A DNA stretch of 13,697 nucleotides from Aphodosoma sp045614825 (GCA_045614825.1 JAZLDO010000191.1:1-13697), one strand, 5' to 3'; positions 1 through 7,475 are shown, counted from the stretch's first letter. The notes: generated from the letters alone by a model not told the origin. Numbers and translations are program-made.

Positions 1-780
1 ATGACAGGCGCAGGTATGATGGACTGTAAAAATGCCCTTACCGAAGCTAATGGCGATATGGACCAAGCTATCGAACTTATCCGTAAACGTGGTCAAGCTA
101 TCGCAGCTAAACGTAGCGACCGTGAAGCATCTGAAGGTTGCGTTCTCGCTGGCGTTAAAGACGGATTCGCAGCTATCGTAGCTCTCAAATGCGAAACTGA
201 CTTCGTTGCTAAAAATGCTGATTTCATCGCTCTTACTCAACTTATCCTCGATACTACTCTTGCTAACAAACCAGCTAACCTCGATGCTCTTAACGCTCTC
301 GCTATCGAAGGTCGTACTATCGCTGAACTCGTAACTGACCGTTCAGGTGTTACAGGCGAAAAAATGGAAATTGGTTACTACGAATTCGTTGAAGGTGCAA
401 CAGTAGTTGAATATATCCACCCAGGCAACAAACTTGCTACTATCGTTTCTTTTGCTGAAGCTGGCGTTGACCACCAAGTAGGTCGCGACGTTGCTATGCA
501 AGCTGCAGCTATGAACCCAGTTGCTCTCAACCGTGATTCTGTTCCTGCTGACGTTATCGCTAAAGAATTGGAAATCGGTCGTGAAAAAGCTCGCGAAGAA
601 GGCAAACCAGAAGCTATCCTTGACAGAATTGCTCAAGGTCGTTTGGATAAATTCTTCAAAGAATCTACTCTCGTAGAACAAGAGTTCATCAAAGACAACA
701 AAATGACTGTAGGTGCTTACGCTAAAGCTAACAACGCTACTCCAACAGCATTCAAACGCGTAACTCTCAACCAAGACTAA
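1..780 (+). CDS. tsf: Elongation factor Ts, 5'-truncated by the window edge
   Basis: This is EF-Ts, the cytoplasmic guanine-nucleotide exchange factor that releases GDP from EF-Tu during translation elongation. The visible 259 residues begin inside the N-terminal UBA-like domain (MTGAGMMDCKNAL). Family members usually have about 14-16 residues before this Met, so the ATG at base 1 is internal and the true start lies upstream. The EF-Tu-contacting motif TDFVAKN is at visible residues 66-72. The dimerisation/core domain follows (HPGNKLATIVSF near residues 140-151) and the C-terminal module (RIAQGRLDKFFKE) is complete, ending at TAA 778-780. Codon use is strongly biased (gct, cgt, aaa), as expected for a highly expressed gene. 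rpsB commonly lies upstream of tsf, but that is outside the window. A strong terminator follows 37 bases downstream. Confidence 0.97.
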   Translation: MTGAGMMDCKNALTEANGDMDQAIELIRKRGQAIAAKRSDREASEGCVLAGVKDGFAAIVALKCETDFVAKNADFIALTQLILDTTLANKPANLDALNALAIEGRTIAELVTDRSGVTGEKMEIGYYEFVEGATVVEYIHPGNKLATIVSFAEAGVDHQVGRDVAMQAAAMNPVALNRDSVPADVIAKELEIGREKAREEGKPEAILDRIAQGRLDKFFKESTLVEQEFIKDNKMTVGAYAKANNATPTAFKRVTLNQD

Positions 781-817
781 TATTATAGCTGAATAATTTT
801 TATATCATCTATATTCA

Positions 818-858
818 CAACGACTATAATCAAACAAGATTGTAGTCGTTGTTTTTTT
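818..858 (+). terminator. Rho-independent terminator of tsf
   Basis: A 14-bp stem (818-831 pairing with 838-851, one T-G wobble) encloses a 6-nt loop (832-837) and is followed directly by seven T residues (852-858). It lies 37 bases past the tsf stop codon and is a textbook intrinsic terminator for the plus-strand transcript. Confidence 0.93.
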
Positions 859-885
859 AGTGGATAGTATTGCAAAAACAATATA

Positions 886-1166
886 ATTAATTATTACTGT
901 CCGATAAAAAATAAATTAATTGCCTAAAAGGATAATAGATAAAGGAAATATGAGATAATTTTATGATAGGGGGGCTTGTAATTTGTATTATATATTTTAA
1001 GAAAAGTCCCGTAGGAACGATAGAACCCAGCCCGGGGGGGGGATGCGAGTAAGCGAGTGCAATAGAGTTTACTCTGATTGCCGAGCATGAGCAATTTTTA
1101 CACCCCCGTCTGGATTATATCGCCTCTTCGAGGCTCGCAATTTTACCGGACAGTGAAATAATTAAT
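886..1166. repeat. Foldback element with terminal inverted repeats (MITE-like or intergenic repeat)
   Basis: The left end 886-903 (attaattattactgtccg) is repeated in inverted orientation at 1147-1166; the arms are identical except for a 2-nt insertion in the right arm. Inside are further inverted repeats. CCAG and a G-run at 1027-1042 oppose a C-run and CTGG at 1103-1113. A hairpin pairs 1059-1068 with 1071-1081 (one bulge). A short hairpin pairs gcctc 1122-1126 with gaggc 1130-1134. Near the centre is an imperfect palindrome, gtcccgtaggaac (1006-1018), resembling intergenic repeats I recall from Bacteroidetes genomes, though I cannot check copy number. There is no ORF with coding character inside. 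It could be a miniature transposable element, a structured repeat or a decayed insertion. No clear target-site duplication is visible. It fills nearly all of the gene-free stretch 859-1185; the remaining bases there are AT-rich with nothing recognisable. Confidence 0.6.
1034..1042 (+). repeat. G9 homopolymer tract
   Basis: Nine consecutive G residues lie inside the foldback element, preceded by CCC (1031-1033). A second run of six G is at 969-974 and a run of five C at 1103-1107. Long G tracts are prone to length change during replication and are hard for some sequencing platforms. No gene reads through this one, so no effect on a protein is predicted. Confidence 0.9.
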
Positions 1167-1177
1167 AGATCTCCAAT

Positions 1178-1219
1178 AAAAAAAGCGTGGAACGGCAATA
1201 GTCGAATTCCACGTTTTTT
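1178..1219 (-). terminator. Terminator for the minus-strand lamin-tail protein gene, possibly bidirectional
   Basis: Stem cgtggaa 1186-1192 pairs with ttccacg 1207-1213 across a 14-nt loop. It has seven A residues on the left (1178-1184) and six T residues on the right (1214-1219). For the minus-strand gene, whose stop is at 1224-1222, the A run reads as the terminal U tract. The right-hand T run would also stop plus-strand transcription coming out of the foldback region. Confidence 0.8.
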
Positions 1220-1221
1220 AT

Positions 1222-3561
1222 TTATATCTTAATGCAAATCAATTTTTGCCTAATTTTGCTACTATTAGGGTGTATGGTTTGGATCATTAATACATATAGT
1301 CCTGCTGGTACTGTTTGGTTGTTGGAATCTGTGCCATCCCAAAGTGTATATCCCTGTGTGCCGAGTAGTTGGTTGTCGGCTATGCGACAAATGTGTGCTC
1401 CATGGCGTGTGTAGGCGTCTATTGTTATTGTGTAACCTGTATTTGGTAGGTTGTGGTGAATAATAAGTTGGTCTTGATAACCATCATTGTTGGGCGAAAA
1501 AGTGTTATTTTCAAGCCAAAAGAGCTGATTCAATTCGTTGTTTTCAAGGTTGAGAGTTTGCGAGTTTTGCCACCCTGCGGTGTTGTATGATGCTGAACTA
1601 TTCCAATTTTCAGAAGCTTGGGTCGATGCTATAGGATTTATTCTTTCGAGTGATATGTCATGTAAATCTGTGAGTTGTGAGTGATGCCAAGAGTTGGAGT
1701 AGTGAACTTCATCTATTACATTGCCACTGCGATTGGTGAGTACGAGAGCTCCTTCAGATGCAGGTATAGATGGTAGTGTGGCTGTAATGTATATAGATTG
1801 TGGGTTAATTCCTAATGGGCAATTTATTGCGCTTGTGTCAGATGATATAACGGCGTATTGTTGAGGTGATAGTATGGTGCTTGTTGAACAAAATATTTTT
1901 GAACCTTTGAGATTGTTGTTAGCATCGCGATTAGATAGCATCAATCGGTTGAGGTCAAGATAGAAATTGCTATTGTTGTATAGTTCAATGAATTTACTGT
2001 TGCCATCACTCACATACGGCATCAATTCGTTGAAAATGATGTCCATATATTGTGCTTGATAGGGGAGAGCGAGTGTTATAGTCGTGTCTGGCATATTCCA
2101 GTCACTGACGCAGGTAAAATTATGGAATGATATGTCAATAGTTTTAATTGAGTCGAGAGGTTCGGAGAGGTAAATATTGAGCGTTTTGCGTTGAGGTTCA
2201 GTCCAATCGAGTGATTTGAGTTCGTTTTCTGTGATATTGATGTTTTGTCGTAAAGACACGATTTCGCCTTGCATTGGTTTGTTGAAATGTATTTGTATTG
2301 ATTTGTTGTCTTTTATTCCAAGACTTGTGATACACGGAATTAATTCGTCAGGTAAAGAGCTGAATGTACTATTTATCTCTGCAGGGGTACCCCCACGAAT
2401 ATCAATAGAAGGAACCCATGTGGTTGAATTTGAAAGTGGATTGGTTGGATCTCTACGTTCAAGCGACCAGCCTCCGTCTGCTTTGATTGGCTCGGAGTCG
2501 TACCAATCGGCGGTGTATTCTACAAACGAAATTATATGATTTTGTTTGTTTTTAAGGGTGAGAAGATTGCCATCATTGTTGAGTGTTGGCATTGATTCTA
2601 CAACGCATATTTTGTTAGTAATTGCCGAGAGTTCAACCATTGCGTTATAAGAGCAGATAACGGCATATTCTTGAGGTTCGAGAATATAATCGCTGAAAGT
2701 ACCAGTTTTGGCTGGAGTTGTGATTTTACAATCTTCGAGTGTAAGTGTGCGATCCGTTGTGTTATATATCTCTATCCATTCTACTTCCGGTAACTCAACT
2801 GCAGGGTTTGGTTTTGCCATTATTTCGGTAATGACAATATCACCAGCATTTATTAGTTCCGTTTCTGTAGGCTTATCGCCACAATTTACGCTATTGATGC
2901 GTAAATTATAAGGATTGTCTGGGTTTTCAATAAGCAAAAAACCTGTAGATGTGGCATTTTGTATGGAGTAGGGAATGGAGAGTTGAGAGTGGATATTTTT
3001 AGTGTTGTTAGTATTGCATTCGATAGACCAATTTTTATTGTTGCATGTGATTTTGCAAGTTAGATTAGTTGTACCATAAGGAATTGGTTGTTCGGAAGTT
3101 GCTAAGATTTCAGTTGTTTTGTTTTCGTAGATAAAACTAACATGTCTATTTTCTAAATTGATTTCTATAAAGAAACCAACTCCTTCTCCGAGAGAGGGTA
3201 GAGATGATGTGATATAAAACCTAATTTCGCCTTCAGAATCTTTGTTTACATCGAAAGTCAAATCGCATCCCCACCATGTATTGTCCATTAGTGTATTGGC
3301 TGTTCGGAAAGAACCTTTGTGCATGTTATATTCCTCTCCTGTTTTAGGGGTGGTGTCGTAGCCGGAGGGGTTATTATTTAATTCTCCCGTTGGATGTAGT
3401 TCAACTGCATAACCACCATTATTTTCTACTATATTGGCTTCTATATCGCTCATAAACCAGCGTGGATTAGCGCTATAATTCCCATCCGAAAAATCATCGT
3501 AGAATTGGCTAAAGCACAATGACGAAAACAGTAAAAATATGATTGTTAAATAATTTTTCAT
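1222..3561 (-). CDS. Secreted protein with two lamin-tail domains and a FlgD/T9SS-like C-terminus
   Basis: This 779-residue protein is probably exported to the envelope or cell surface; no enzymatic role is evident. The chosen start (ATG at 3561) gives a good signal peptide, MKNYLTIIFLLFSSLCFS, with likely cleavage before QFYDDF. The same frame stays open 90 bases further upstream, but that stretch covers the promoter and adds 30 non-secretory residues. In order, approximately: an N-terminal beta-rich region to 230; a first lamin-tail (LTD) domain at 240-400 (ITEIMAKPNP, EVEWIEIYN, GGWSLERRDP); an Ig-like domain at 420-525; a second LTD at 535-690 (DIIFNELMPY, SKFIELYN, DISLERINP); and a C-terminal FlgD-like Ig or type IX secretion sorting-type domain at 700-779 (FSPNNDGYQDQL, WDGTDSNN, VPAGLYVLMI). 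LTDs in bacteria often occur in extracellular proteins; binding or anchoring is inferred. The gene is AT-rich, stands alone on its strand, and has its own promoter and terminator. Confidence 0.82.
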   Translation of the reverse strand: MKNYLTIIFLLFSSLCFSQFYDDFSDGNYSANPRWFMSDIEANIVENNGGYAVELHPTGELNNNPSGYDTTPKTGEEYNMHKGSFRTANTLMDNTWWGCDLTFDVNKDSEGEIRFYITSSLPSLGEGVGFFIEINLENRHVSFIYENKTTEILATSEQPIPYGTTNLTCKITCNNKNWSIECNTNNTKNIHSQLSIPYSIQNATSTGFLLIENPDNPYNLRINSVNCGDKPTETELINAGDIVITEIMAKPNPAVELPEVEWIEIYNTTDRTLTLEDCKITTPAKTGTFSDYILEPQEYAVICSYNAMVELSAITNKICVVESMPTLNNDGNLLTLKNKQNHIISFVEYTADWYDSEPIKADGGWSLERRDPTNPLSNSTTWVPSIDIRGGTPAEINSTFSSLPDELIPCITSLGIKDNKSIQIHFNKPMQGEIVSLRQNINITENELKSLDWTEPQRKTLNIYLSEPLDSIKTIDISFHNFTCVSDWNMPDTTITLALPYQAQYMDIIFNELMPYVSDGNSKFIELYNNSNFYLDLNRLMLSNRDANNNLKGSKIFCSTSTILSPQQYAVISSDTSAINCPLGINPQSIYITATLPSIPASEGALVLTNRSGNVIDEVHYSNSWHHSQLTDLHDISLERINPIASTQASENWNSSASYNTAGWQNSQTLNLENNELNQLFWLENNTFSPNNDGYQDQLIIHHNLPNTGYTITIDAYTRHGAHICRIADNQLLGTQGYTLWDGTDSNNQTVPAGLYVLMIQTIHPNSSKIRQKLICIKI

Positions 3562-3566
3562 AAACG

Positions 3567-3599
3567 TTTGAATATCTGAAAAAAAAATCTTAATTTTGC
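3567..3599 (+). promoter_or_regulatory. Bacteroidetes-type promoter for asd
   Basis: TTTG (3567-3570) is followed after 20 nt by TAATTTTGC (3591-3599), matching the -33/-7 consensus of Bacteroidetes primary sigma factor promoters. The transcript should start near 3603-3608, about 80 nt before the asd ATG. This promoter lies inside the 5' leader of the minus-strand gene and points toward that gene's promoter, so the two transcripts begin with about 20-30 nt of mutually complementary RNA. Confidence 0.75.
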
Positions 3600-3636
3600 A
3601 ACGTGGTGTGTTGTGTGTTATTGCATATAATTCATC

Positions 3637-3668
3637 GCAAATATACAACATTTAGTTTAATTAACAAA
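3637..3668 (-). promoter_or_regulatory. Bacteroidetes-type promoter for the lamin-tail protein gene
   Basis: Read on the minus strand, TTTG (3668-3665) is followed after 19 nt by TATATTTGC (3645-3637), an exact fit to the Bacteroidetes form TTTG, about 19-21 nt, TAnnTTTG. Transcription should begin near 3628-3633, giving a 5' leader of about 70 nt before the ATG at 3561. This supports starting the protein there. The start site is inferred from spacing. Confidence 0.75.
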
Positions 3669-3685
3669 ATAATTTATAACTTACT

Positions 3686-4693
3686 ATGAGAGTGGCAATT
3701 GTGGGCGCAAGTGGCGCTGTAGGTCAAGAGTTTTTGCGTGTATTAGCAGAACGTAATTTCCCTATTACTGAATTGAAATTGTTTGGTTCTTCACGCAGTG
3801 CGGGTCGTGAATACGATTTTTGTGGACGTAAAATCAAGGTTCAAGAGTTACGTCATGGCGATGACTTTAAAGATTTAGATATTGTTTTTACATCGGCTGG
3901 TGGTTCTATTTCACAAGAATATGCCGAAGATATTACTCGCTTTGGTGCTGTGATGATTGATAATTCAAGCGCATTTCGTATGGATGAAGATGTACCATTG
4001 GTAGTGCCTGAAGTGAATGCAGAAGATGCTCTTAATCGTCCTCGCAATATTATCGCAAATCCTAACTGCACTACTATCCAAATGGTAGTGGCATTAAAAG
4101 CTATCGAGAATTTATCGCACATCCGCCGTGTGCATGTATCTACTTATCAAGCTGCTTCTGGTGCAGGCGCAACTGCTATGGCAGAACTCGAACAACAATA
4201 TCGTCAAGTGCTTGCAGGCGAAGAACCTACTGTCGATAAGTTCGCTTATCAATTGGCTTACAATCTCATACCTCAAGTGGATGTGTTCACCGAAAATGGC
4301 TATACCAAAGAGGAGATGAAGATGTTCAACGAAACTCGCAAAATCATGCACTCTGATGTTGCTGTGAGTGCAATGTGTGTGCGTGTGCCATCGTTGCGTG
4401 CTCACTCTGAGTCTATTTGGGTCGAAACTGAACGCCCTATCACCGTAGCTGAGGCTCGTGAAGCATTTGAAAAAGCCGAAGGTGTAGTTGTTATGGATAA
4501 TCCTGCCAATAAAGAGTATCCTATGCCTCTATTCCTTTCTGGCAAAGACCCTGTTTATGTTGGCCGTATCCGCCAAGATCTTGCTAATCCTAATGGCCTT
4601 ACATTCTGGTGCGTGAGCGATCAAATCAAAAAAGGCGCAGCTCTCAACGCTGTACAAATCGCCGAATATCTCATCTCTGTTAAAGGTTTGTAA
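3686..4693 (+). CDS. asd: Aspartate-semialdehyde dehydrogenase
   Basis: This cytoplasmic enzyme reduces L-aspartyl-4-phosphate to L-aspartate-4-semialdehyde with NADPH. It is the branch-point step toward lysine and diaminopimelate, threonine and methionine. The protein has 335 residues, normal for the family. The nucleotide-binding loop GASGAVG is at residues 7-13. The catalytic cysteine is C128 in NPNCTT, the substrate-positioning glutamine Q155 in TYQAASGAG, and the active-site Arg and His are R233 and H240 (RVPSLRAHSE). The Arg-His spacing matches that of characterised ASADHs. All key residues are present. The start is the ATG opening MRVAIVGASG, the normal N-terminus. It is first in a two-gene unit with the thioredoxin-fold lipoprotein 2 nt downstream, and is transcribed from a recognisable Bacteroidetes promoter about 90 bases upstream. 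Confidence 0.97.
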   Translation: MRVAIVGASGAVGQEFLRVLAERNFPITELKLFGSSRSAGREYDFCGRKIKVQELRHGDDFKDLDIVFTSAGGSISQEYAEDITRFGAVMIDNSSAFRMDEDVPLVVPEVNAEDALNRPRNIIANPNCTTIQMVVALKAIENLSHIRRVHVSTYQAASGAGATAMAELEQQYRQVLAGEEPTVDKFAYQLAYNLIPQVDVFTENGYTKEEMKMFNETRKIMHSDVAVSAMCVRVPSLRAHSESIWVETERPITVAEAREAFEKAEGVVVMDNPANKEYPMPLFLSGKDPVYVGRIRQDLANPNGLTFWCVSDQIKKGAALNAVQIAEYLISVKGL

Positions 4694-4695
4694 TT

Positions 4696-5751
4696 ATGAA
4701 AAAAATATTATTCACAGCATTAGCCGCGCTCATGTTGGTAGCTTGTAATCAAGCACCTAAAAGTTACAAAATCGTGGGCACTCTCGACACCGACGAGTTC
4801 AATGGCAATTGGGTTTATTTAGCTGAAAGTGTGCGTAAAATGGCTACCGAAGTATTTGATAGCGCACAAATTGTCGATGGTAAATTCAAAATGAAAGGTG
4901 TGGCTGATGAACCAAAGATGCTTGTTGTCGTTGTCACTGATGCTAAGCGTCAAATGGTAGAACAAGGCGTAGGCGCATATTTCATTCTCGAAAATGGCAA
5001 TATTACCATGAATGTCGATACTGCATACGCAATGACGGTAACTGGTACAGCTTTCAATCGTGCCTATGCTGAATATGATTCTATCATCATGTCGTTCGAT
5101 GCACGTTGCAATGTTATTGCTGAAGGCGAAGGCTCTAATGCCGAAAAATTTGAGGCTATCACTGCCGAACGTAATAACTACAAAGAGACTATCAAATCGT
5201 TGGTATTACCATATGTTGGCACTCAACCTGCAATCAAGATGGTGAAAGACATCAAACATCTTTTCTCTAACGAAGAGTTGGCAGAGTTGTTACCTACCGA
5301 TGCAACTAAAGCTCGCACTGCAGAACAACCATATATGGCTGTAGGTAGTTATTTGACCGATGAGGCAACTCCGAATGCTGCGGGCGACACTATTCGTTGG
5401 ATGGATATTGTTTCGCAACACGACTATACGCTCATTGACTTTTGGGCATCGTGGTGTGGACCATGTATGCGCTCTATGCCCGAACTCAAAGAGTTGTATG
5501 CCGAACATGCAGGCGAACACTTCGAAATCATTGGTATTTCGTTAGATAATAATCGTGATAGATGGCTTGGCGCAATTGAGCGTTTAGATTTGAAATGGGT
5601 ACAACTTACAAATCTTATGTTCTGGGACGAACCTATGGTCAAACGTTTCGAGATACCATTTATCCCATCAACTATGTTGGTTGACCGCGAAGGTAAAATC
5701 ATCATTCGCAACCCTAATCACGACGAACTAAAAATATATTTAGCAAGATAA
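4696..5751 (+). CDS. TlpA/AhpC-TSA-family thioredoxin-like lipoprotein with DUF4369-like N-terminus
   Basis: This is a predicted periplasm-facing thiol-disulfide oxidoreductase anchored by lipid. The 351-residue protein starts with a lipoprotein signal (MKKILFTALAALMLVAC, lipidation at C17). Residues about 20-120 form a beta-rich region resembling the DUF4369 domain found ahead of many Bacteroidetes TlpA-like proteins. A mostly helical linker follows (about 120-200). The C-terminal thioredoxin fold spans about 225-351, with the redox motif WCGPC (active cysteines C254 and C257) and the cis-proline in FIPST (P324). The family typically keeps periplasmic cysteines reduced, for example for cytochrome c maturation, or acts in envelope redox homeostasis; the partner here is unknown. 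It begins 2 nt after the asd stop, so co-transcription is very likely, although the two functions have no evident link. Confidence 0.9.
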   Translation: MKKILFTALAALMLVACNQAPKSYKIVGTLDTDEFNGNWVYLAESVRKMATEVFDSAQIVDGKFKMKGVADEPKMLVVVVTDAKRQMVEQGVGAYFILENGNITMNVDTAYAMTVTGTAFNRAYAEYDSIIMSFDARCNVIAEGEGSNAEKFEAITAERNNYKETIKSLVLPYVGTQPAIKMVKDIKHLFSNEELAELLPTDATKARTAEQPYMAVGSYLTDEATPNAAGDTIRWMDIVSQHDYTLIDFWASWCGPCMRSMPELKELYAEHAGEHFEIIGISLDNNRDRWLGAIERLDLKWVQLTNLMFWDEPMVKRFEIPFIPSTMLVDREGKIIIRNPNHDELKIYLAR

Positions 5752-5774
5752 TTAAGCACGAGTGCCTATTGTAG

Positions 5775-5795
5775 GGACGCTTGGTTCAAGCGTCC
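5775..5795. repeat. GC-rich perfect palindrome (REP-like unit)
   Basis: A 9-bp perfect stem (ggacgcttg 5775-5783 with caagcgtcc 5787-5795) has a 3-nt loop. It lies between the thioredoxin-like lipoprotein gene and aguA, in otherwise AT-rich DNA. No T tract follows directly (gcttt, then ataagg), so it is not a canonical terminator, although it could weaken readthrough or protect the 3' end of the asd transcript. The surrounding tgtagggacgc context resembles dispersed palindromic repeats I recall from other genomes, which I cannot verify here. Confidence 0.65.
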
Positions 5796-5853
5796 GCTTT
5801 ATAAGGTATTTATGTCTAAAATCTTTTTGTTCTTTCTGTCTTAAAATAAAAAA

Positions 5854-6867
5854 ATGACAAACAAAATATTTCCAGCAGAGTGGGCACCACAACAATTTGT
5901 GCAACTCACATGGCCTCATGCCGATACCGATTGGGCTTATATGCTCGATGAGGTACAGGCTTGCTTCAAAAATATAGCGCGCGAAATAGCCAAGCGTCAA
6001 CAACTCCTTATCGTTGCCCCTGACGTAGAAGATGTTCGCCGTCAAATTGCCGATGAGGTCAATATGGCTAATGTCGTTTTGGTCGAATTGCCTTCTAACG
6101 ACACTTGGGCTCGTGATCATGGTGGAATTACTGTCTTCGAAAATGGCAAACCTGTTGTATTAGATTTCCAATTCAATGGTTGGGGGTTAAAGTTCGCTTC
6201 TGATAAAGATAATCTTATCACCGAACGCCTTCATCGTGCAGGTCATCTCTTTGGCGAATTGCGCAACTGCCGCAATTTCACTTTCGAAGGTGGCTCTATC
6301 GAGAGCGATGGCGAAGGCACTTTGCTCACCACTTCAGAATGTCTTCTTTCGCCTAATCGCAATGCAACAATGACTCGTGCCGATATCGAGATATATCTTC
6401 TCGATACTTTAGGAGCCAAACAACTCCTTTGGCTCGATCATGGATATCTTGCTGGCGACGACACCGATTCGCATATCGATACACTTGCTCGTCTTTGTCC
6501 TAATAATACAATATTATATGTAAAATGTGACGACCATGACGATGAGCATTATGAGGCTTTGCATCTCATGGAAGAACAACTCAAAACCTTTCGCACTCTC
6601 TCTGACGAACCATATCGCTTGATCGCTTTGCCTATGGCGCGCCCTGCATTCGAGGATGACGAGCGTATTCCTGCTACGTATGCCAACTATCTCGTTATCA
6701 ATGGCGCAGTCCTTGTTCCGACTTATAACACTGACTTAGATGCTCTCGCTTTGGCTCAAGTGCAACAAGCATTCCCTGAGCACGAAATTGTAGGCATCGA
6801 CTGTCAAGACCTCATTCGTCAGCATGGTTCGTTGCATTGTGTTACTATGCAGTATCCTTCAATTTAA
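5854..6867 (+). CDS. aguA: Agmatine deiminase
   Basis: The enzyme hydrolyses agmatine to N-carbamoylputrescine and ammonia in the cytoplasm, the first step of the agmatine route to putrescine. The protein has 337 residues and belongs to the peptidyl-arginine/agmatine deiminase (PAD_porph) family. Catalytic-site blocks are visible in order: WARDHG (residues 85-90, D88), FEGGSIE (144-150), DDTDSHIDT (202-210, H207) and HGSLHC with nucleophile C329. There is no signal peptide, which argues against a secreted peptidyl-arginine deiminase like that of Porphyromonas. Assignment to agmatine is strengthened by an N-carbamoylputrescine amidase gene two genes downstream. The motif around the cysteine (QHGSLHC) differs from the GGGNIHC form of plant and Pseudomonas AguA; from memory it is closer to the shorter epsilonproteobacterial type. 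The start is the only ATG giving the normal PAEWAPQ N-terminus. Confidence 0.92.
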   Translation: MTNKIFPAEWAPQQFVQLTWPHADTDWAYMLDEVQACFKNIAREIAKRQQLLIVAPDVEDVRRQIADEVNMANVVLVELPSNDTWARDHGGITVFENGKPVVLDFQFNGWGLKFASDKDNLITERLHRAGHLFGELRNCRNFTFEGGSIESDGEGTLLTTSECLLSPNRNATMTRADIEIYLLDTLGAKQLLWLDHGYLAGDDTDSHIDTLARLCPNNTILYVKCDDHDDEHYEALHLMEEQLKTFRTLSDEPYRLIALPMARPAFEDDERIPATYANYLVINGAVLVPTYNTDLDALALAQVQQAFPEHEIVGIDCQDLIRQHGSLHCVTMQYPSI

Positions 6868-6899
6868 TCACATTGTACTAATAAATAAATTTTGATAAT

Positions 6900-7475
6900 A
6901 TGAAAAAATTAATTGTTATTTCGTTGCTATTCTTCTCATTGTTGTCAATGGGTTGTGCTAAAAGTCCTAAGGGTAAAATTTGGGTGAACTCTAAGATTGA
7001 GTGTTGTGGGGTGAAAAAGCCAATTGAAAATTTAGAATGGTTAAATTTTAAACAAAATGTTGATAAGCATGATTTTGCATGTGTGTTGTTGTTAAAAAAC
7101 AATGAGACTCAAGAATATTCTATTGTAGTCCACGAGGTTAATGGTATGCAAACAGGTATGTTTTTGGTGGCAGTGGATGGAGTTACTATTTATAATTGCA
7201 ATGGCGAAAAATTAGATAGAGGTGCTTATTTTAATGGTAAACCACGTTATGACCTTTATAAAAATTCGGTTGTAACACAAGATAAAAACTTAAATAAACG
7301 AATCAATAAAATAAATAAACGTTATAATAAATTGGAGAAAAAATTAGAAAAAGCAAGAGTGAAAGTTGCTGAATCTGCTCCAAATCTACAACGTCCTACT
7401 CCTTGCGCTACTTGTGAGGATTTTATGAAAACTCATACGTTAGTGGATGTTGTTGCTTATTCTTATATTAAATAA
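6900..7475 (+). CDS. Putative lipoprotein of unknown function
   Basis: I do not recognise this 191-residue protein. It begins with a lipoprotein signal peptide (MKKLIVISLLFFSLLSMGC, lipidation at C19), so it should be anchored in the inner or outer membrane. Residues about 25-120 look beta-rich and globular, with a CC pair near residue 35. Residues about 128-158 are rich in Lys, Asn, Arg and Glu with heptad-like leucines and form a likely charged helix or coiled coil. A CATC motif lies near the C-terminus, but no thioredoxin fold is evident around it. It sits between aguA (32-nt gap) and aguB (14-nt gap) on the same strand, so it is probably co-transcribed with them. It is visibly more AT-rich, with less biased codons, than either flanking gene, which suggests a later insertion or low expression. 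A link to polyamines is only positional. Confidence 0.8.
   Translation: MKKLIVISLLFFSLLSMGCAKSPKGKIWVNSKIECCGVKKPIENLEWLNFKQNVDKHDFACVLLLKNNETQEYSIVVHEVNGMQTGMFLVAVDGVTIYNCNGEKLDRGAYFNGKPRYDLYKNSVVTQDKNLNKRINKINKRYNKLEKKLEKARVKVAESAPNLQRPTPCATCEDFMKTHTLVDVVAYSYIK

Noticed and set aside
343..774. Minus-strand open frame inside tsf
   Set aside because: The strong codon bias of tsf produces an open antisense frame rich in Phe, Ser and Val; it resembles no protein.
859..1221. tRNA, CRISPR or small coding gene in the gene-free stretch
   Set aside because: No cloverleaf with a T-loop signature, no regularly spaced direct repeats and no open frame of coding character; the inverted repeats explain most of it.
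3562..3651. 30-residue N-terminal extension of the lamin-tail protein
   Set aside because: It would place the start inside the promoter region and in front of a good signal peptide; the ATG at 3561 gives a normal secreted protein.
6876..6899. Possible promoter just ahead of the small lipoprotein gene (taaattttg)
   Set aside because: The spacing differs by one base from TAnnTTTG, there is no matching TTTG upstream, and almost no leader would remain before the ATG.
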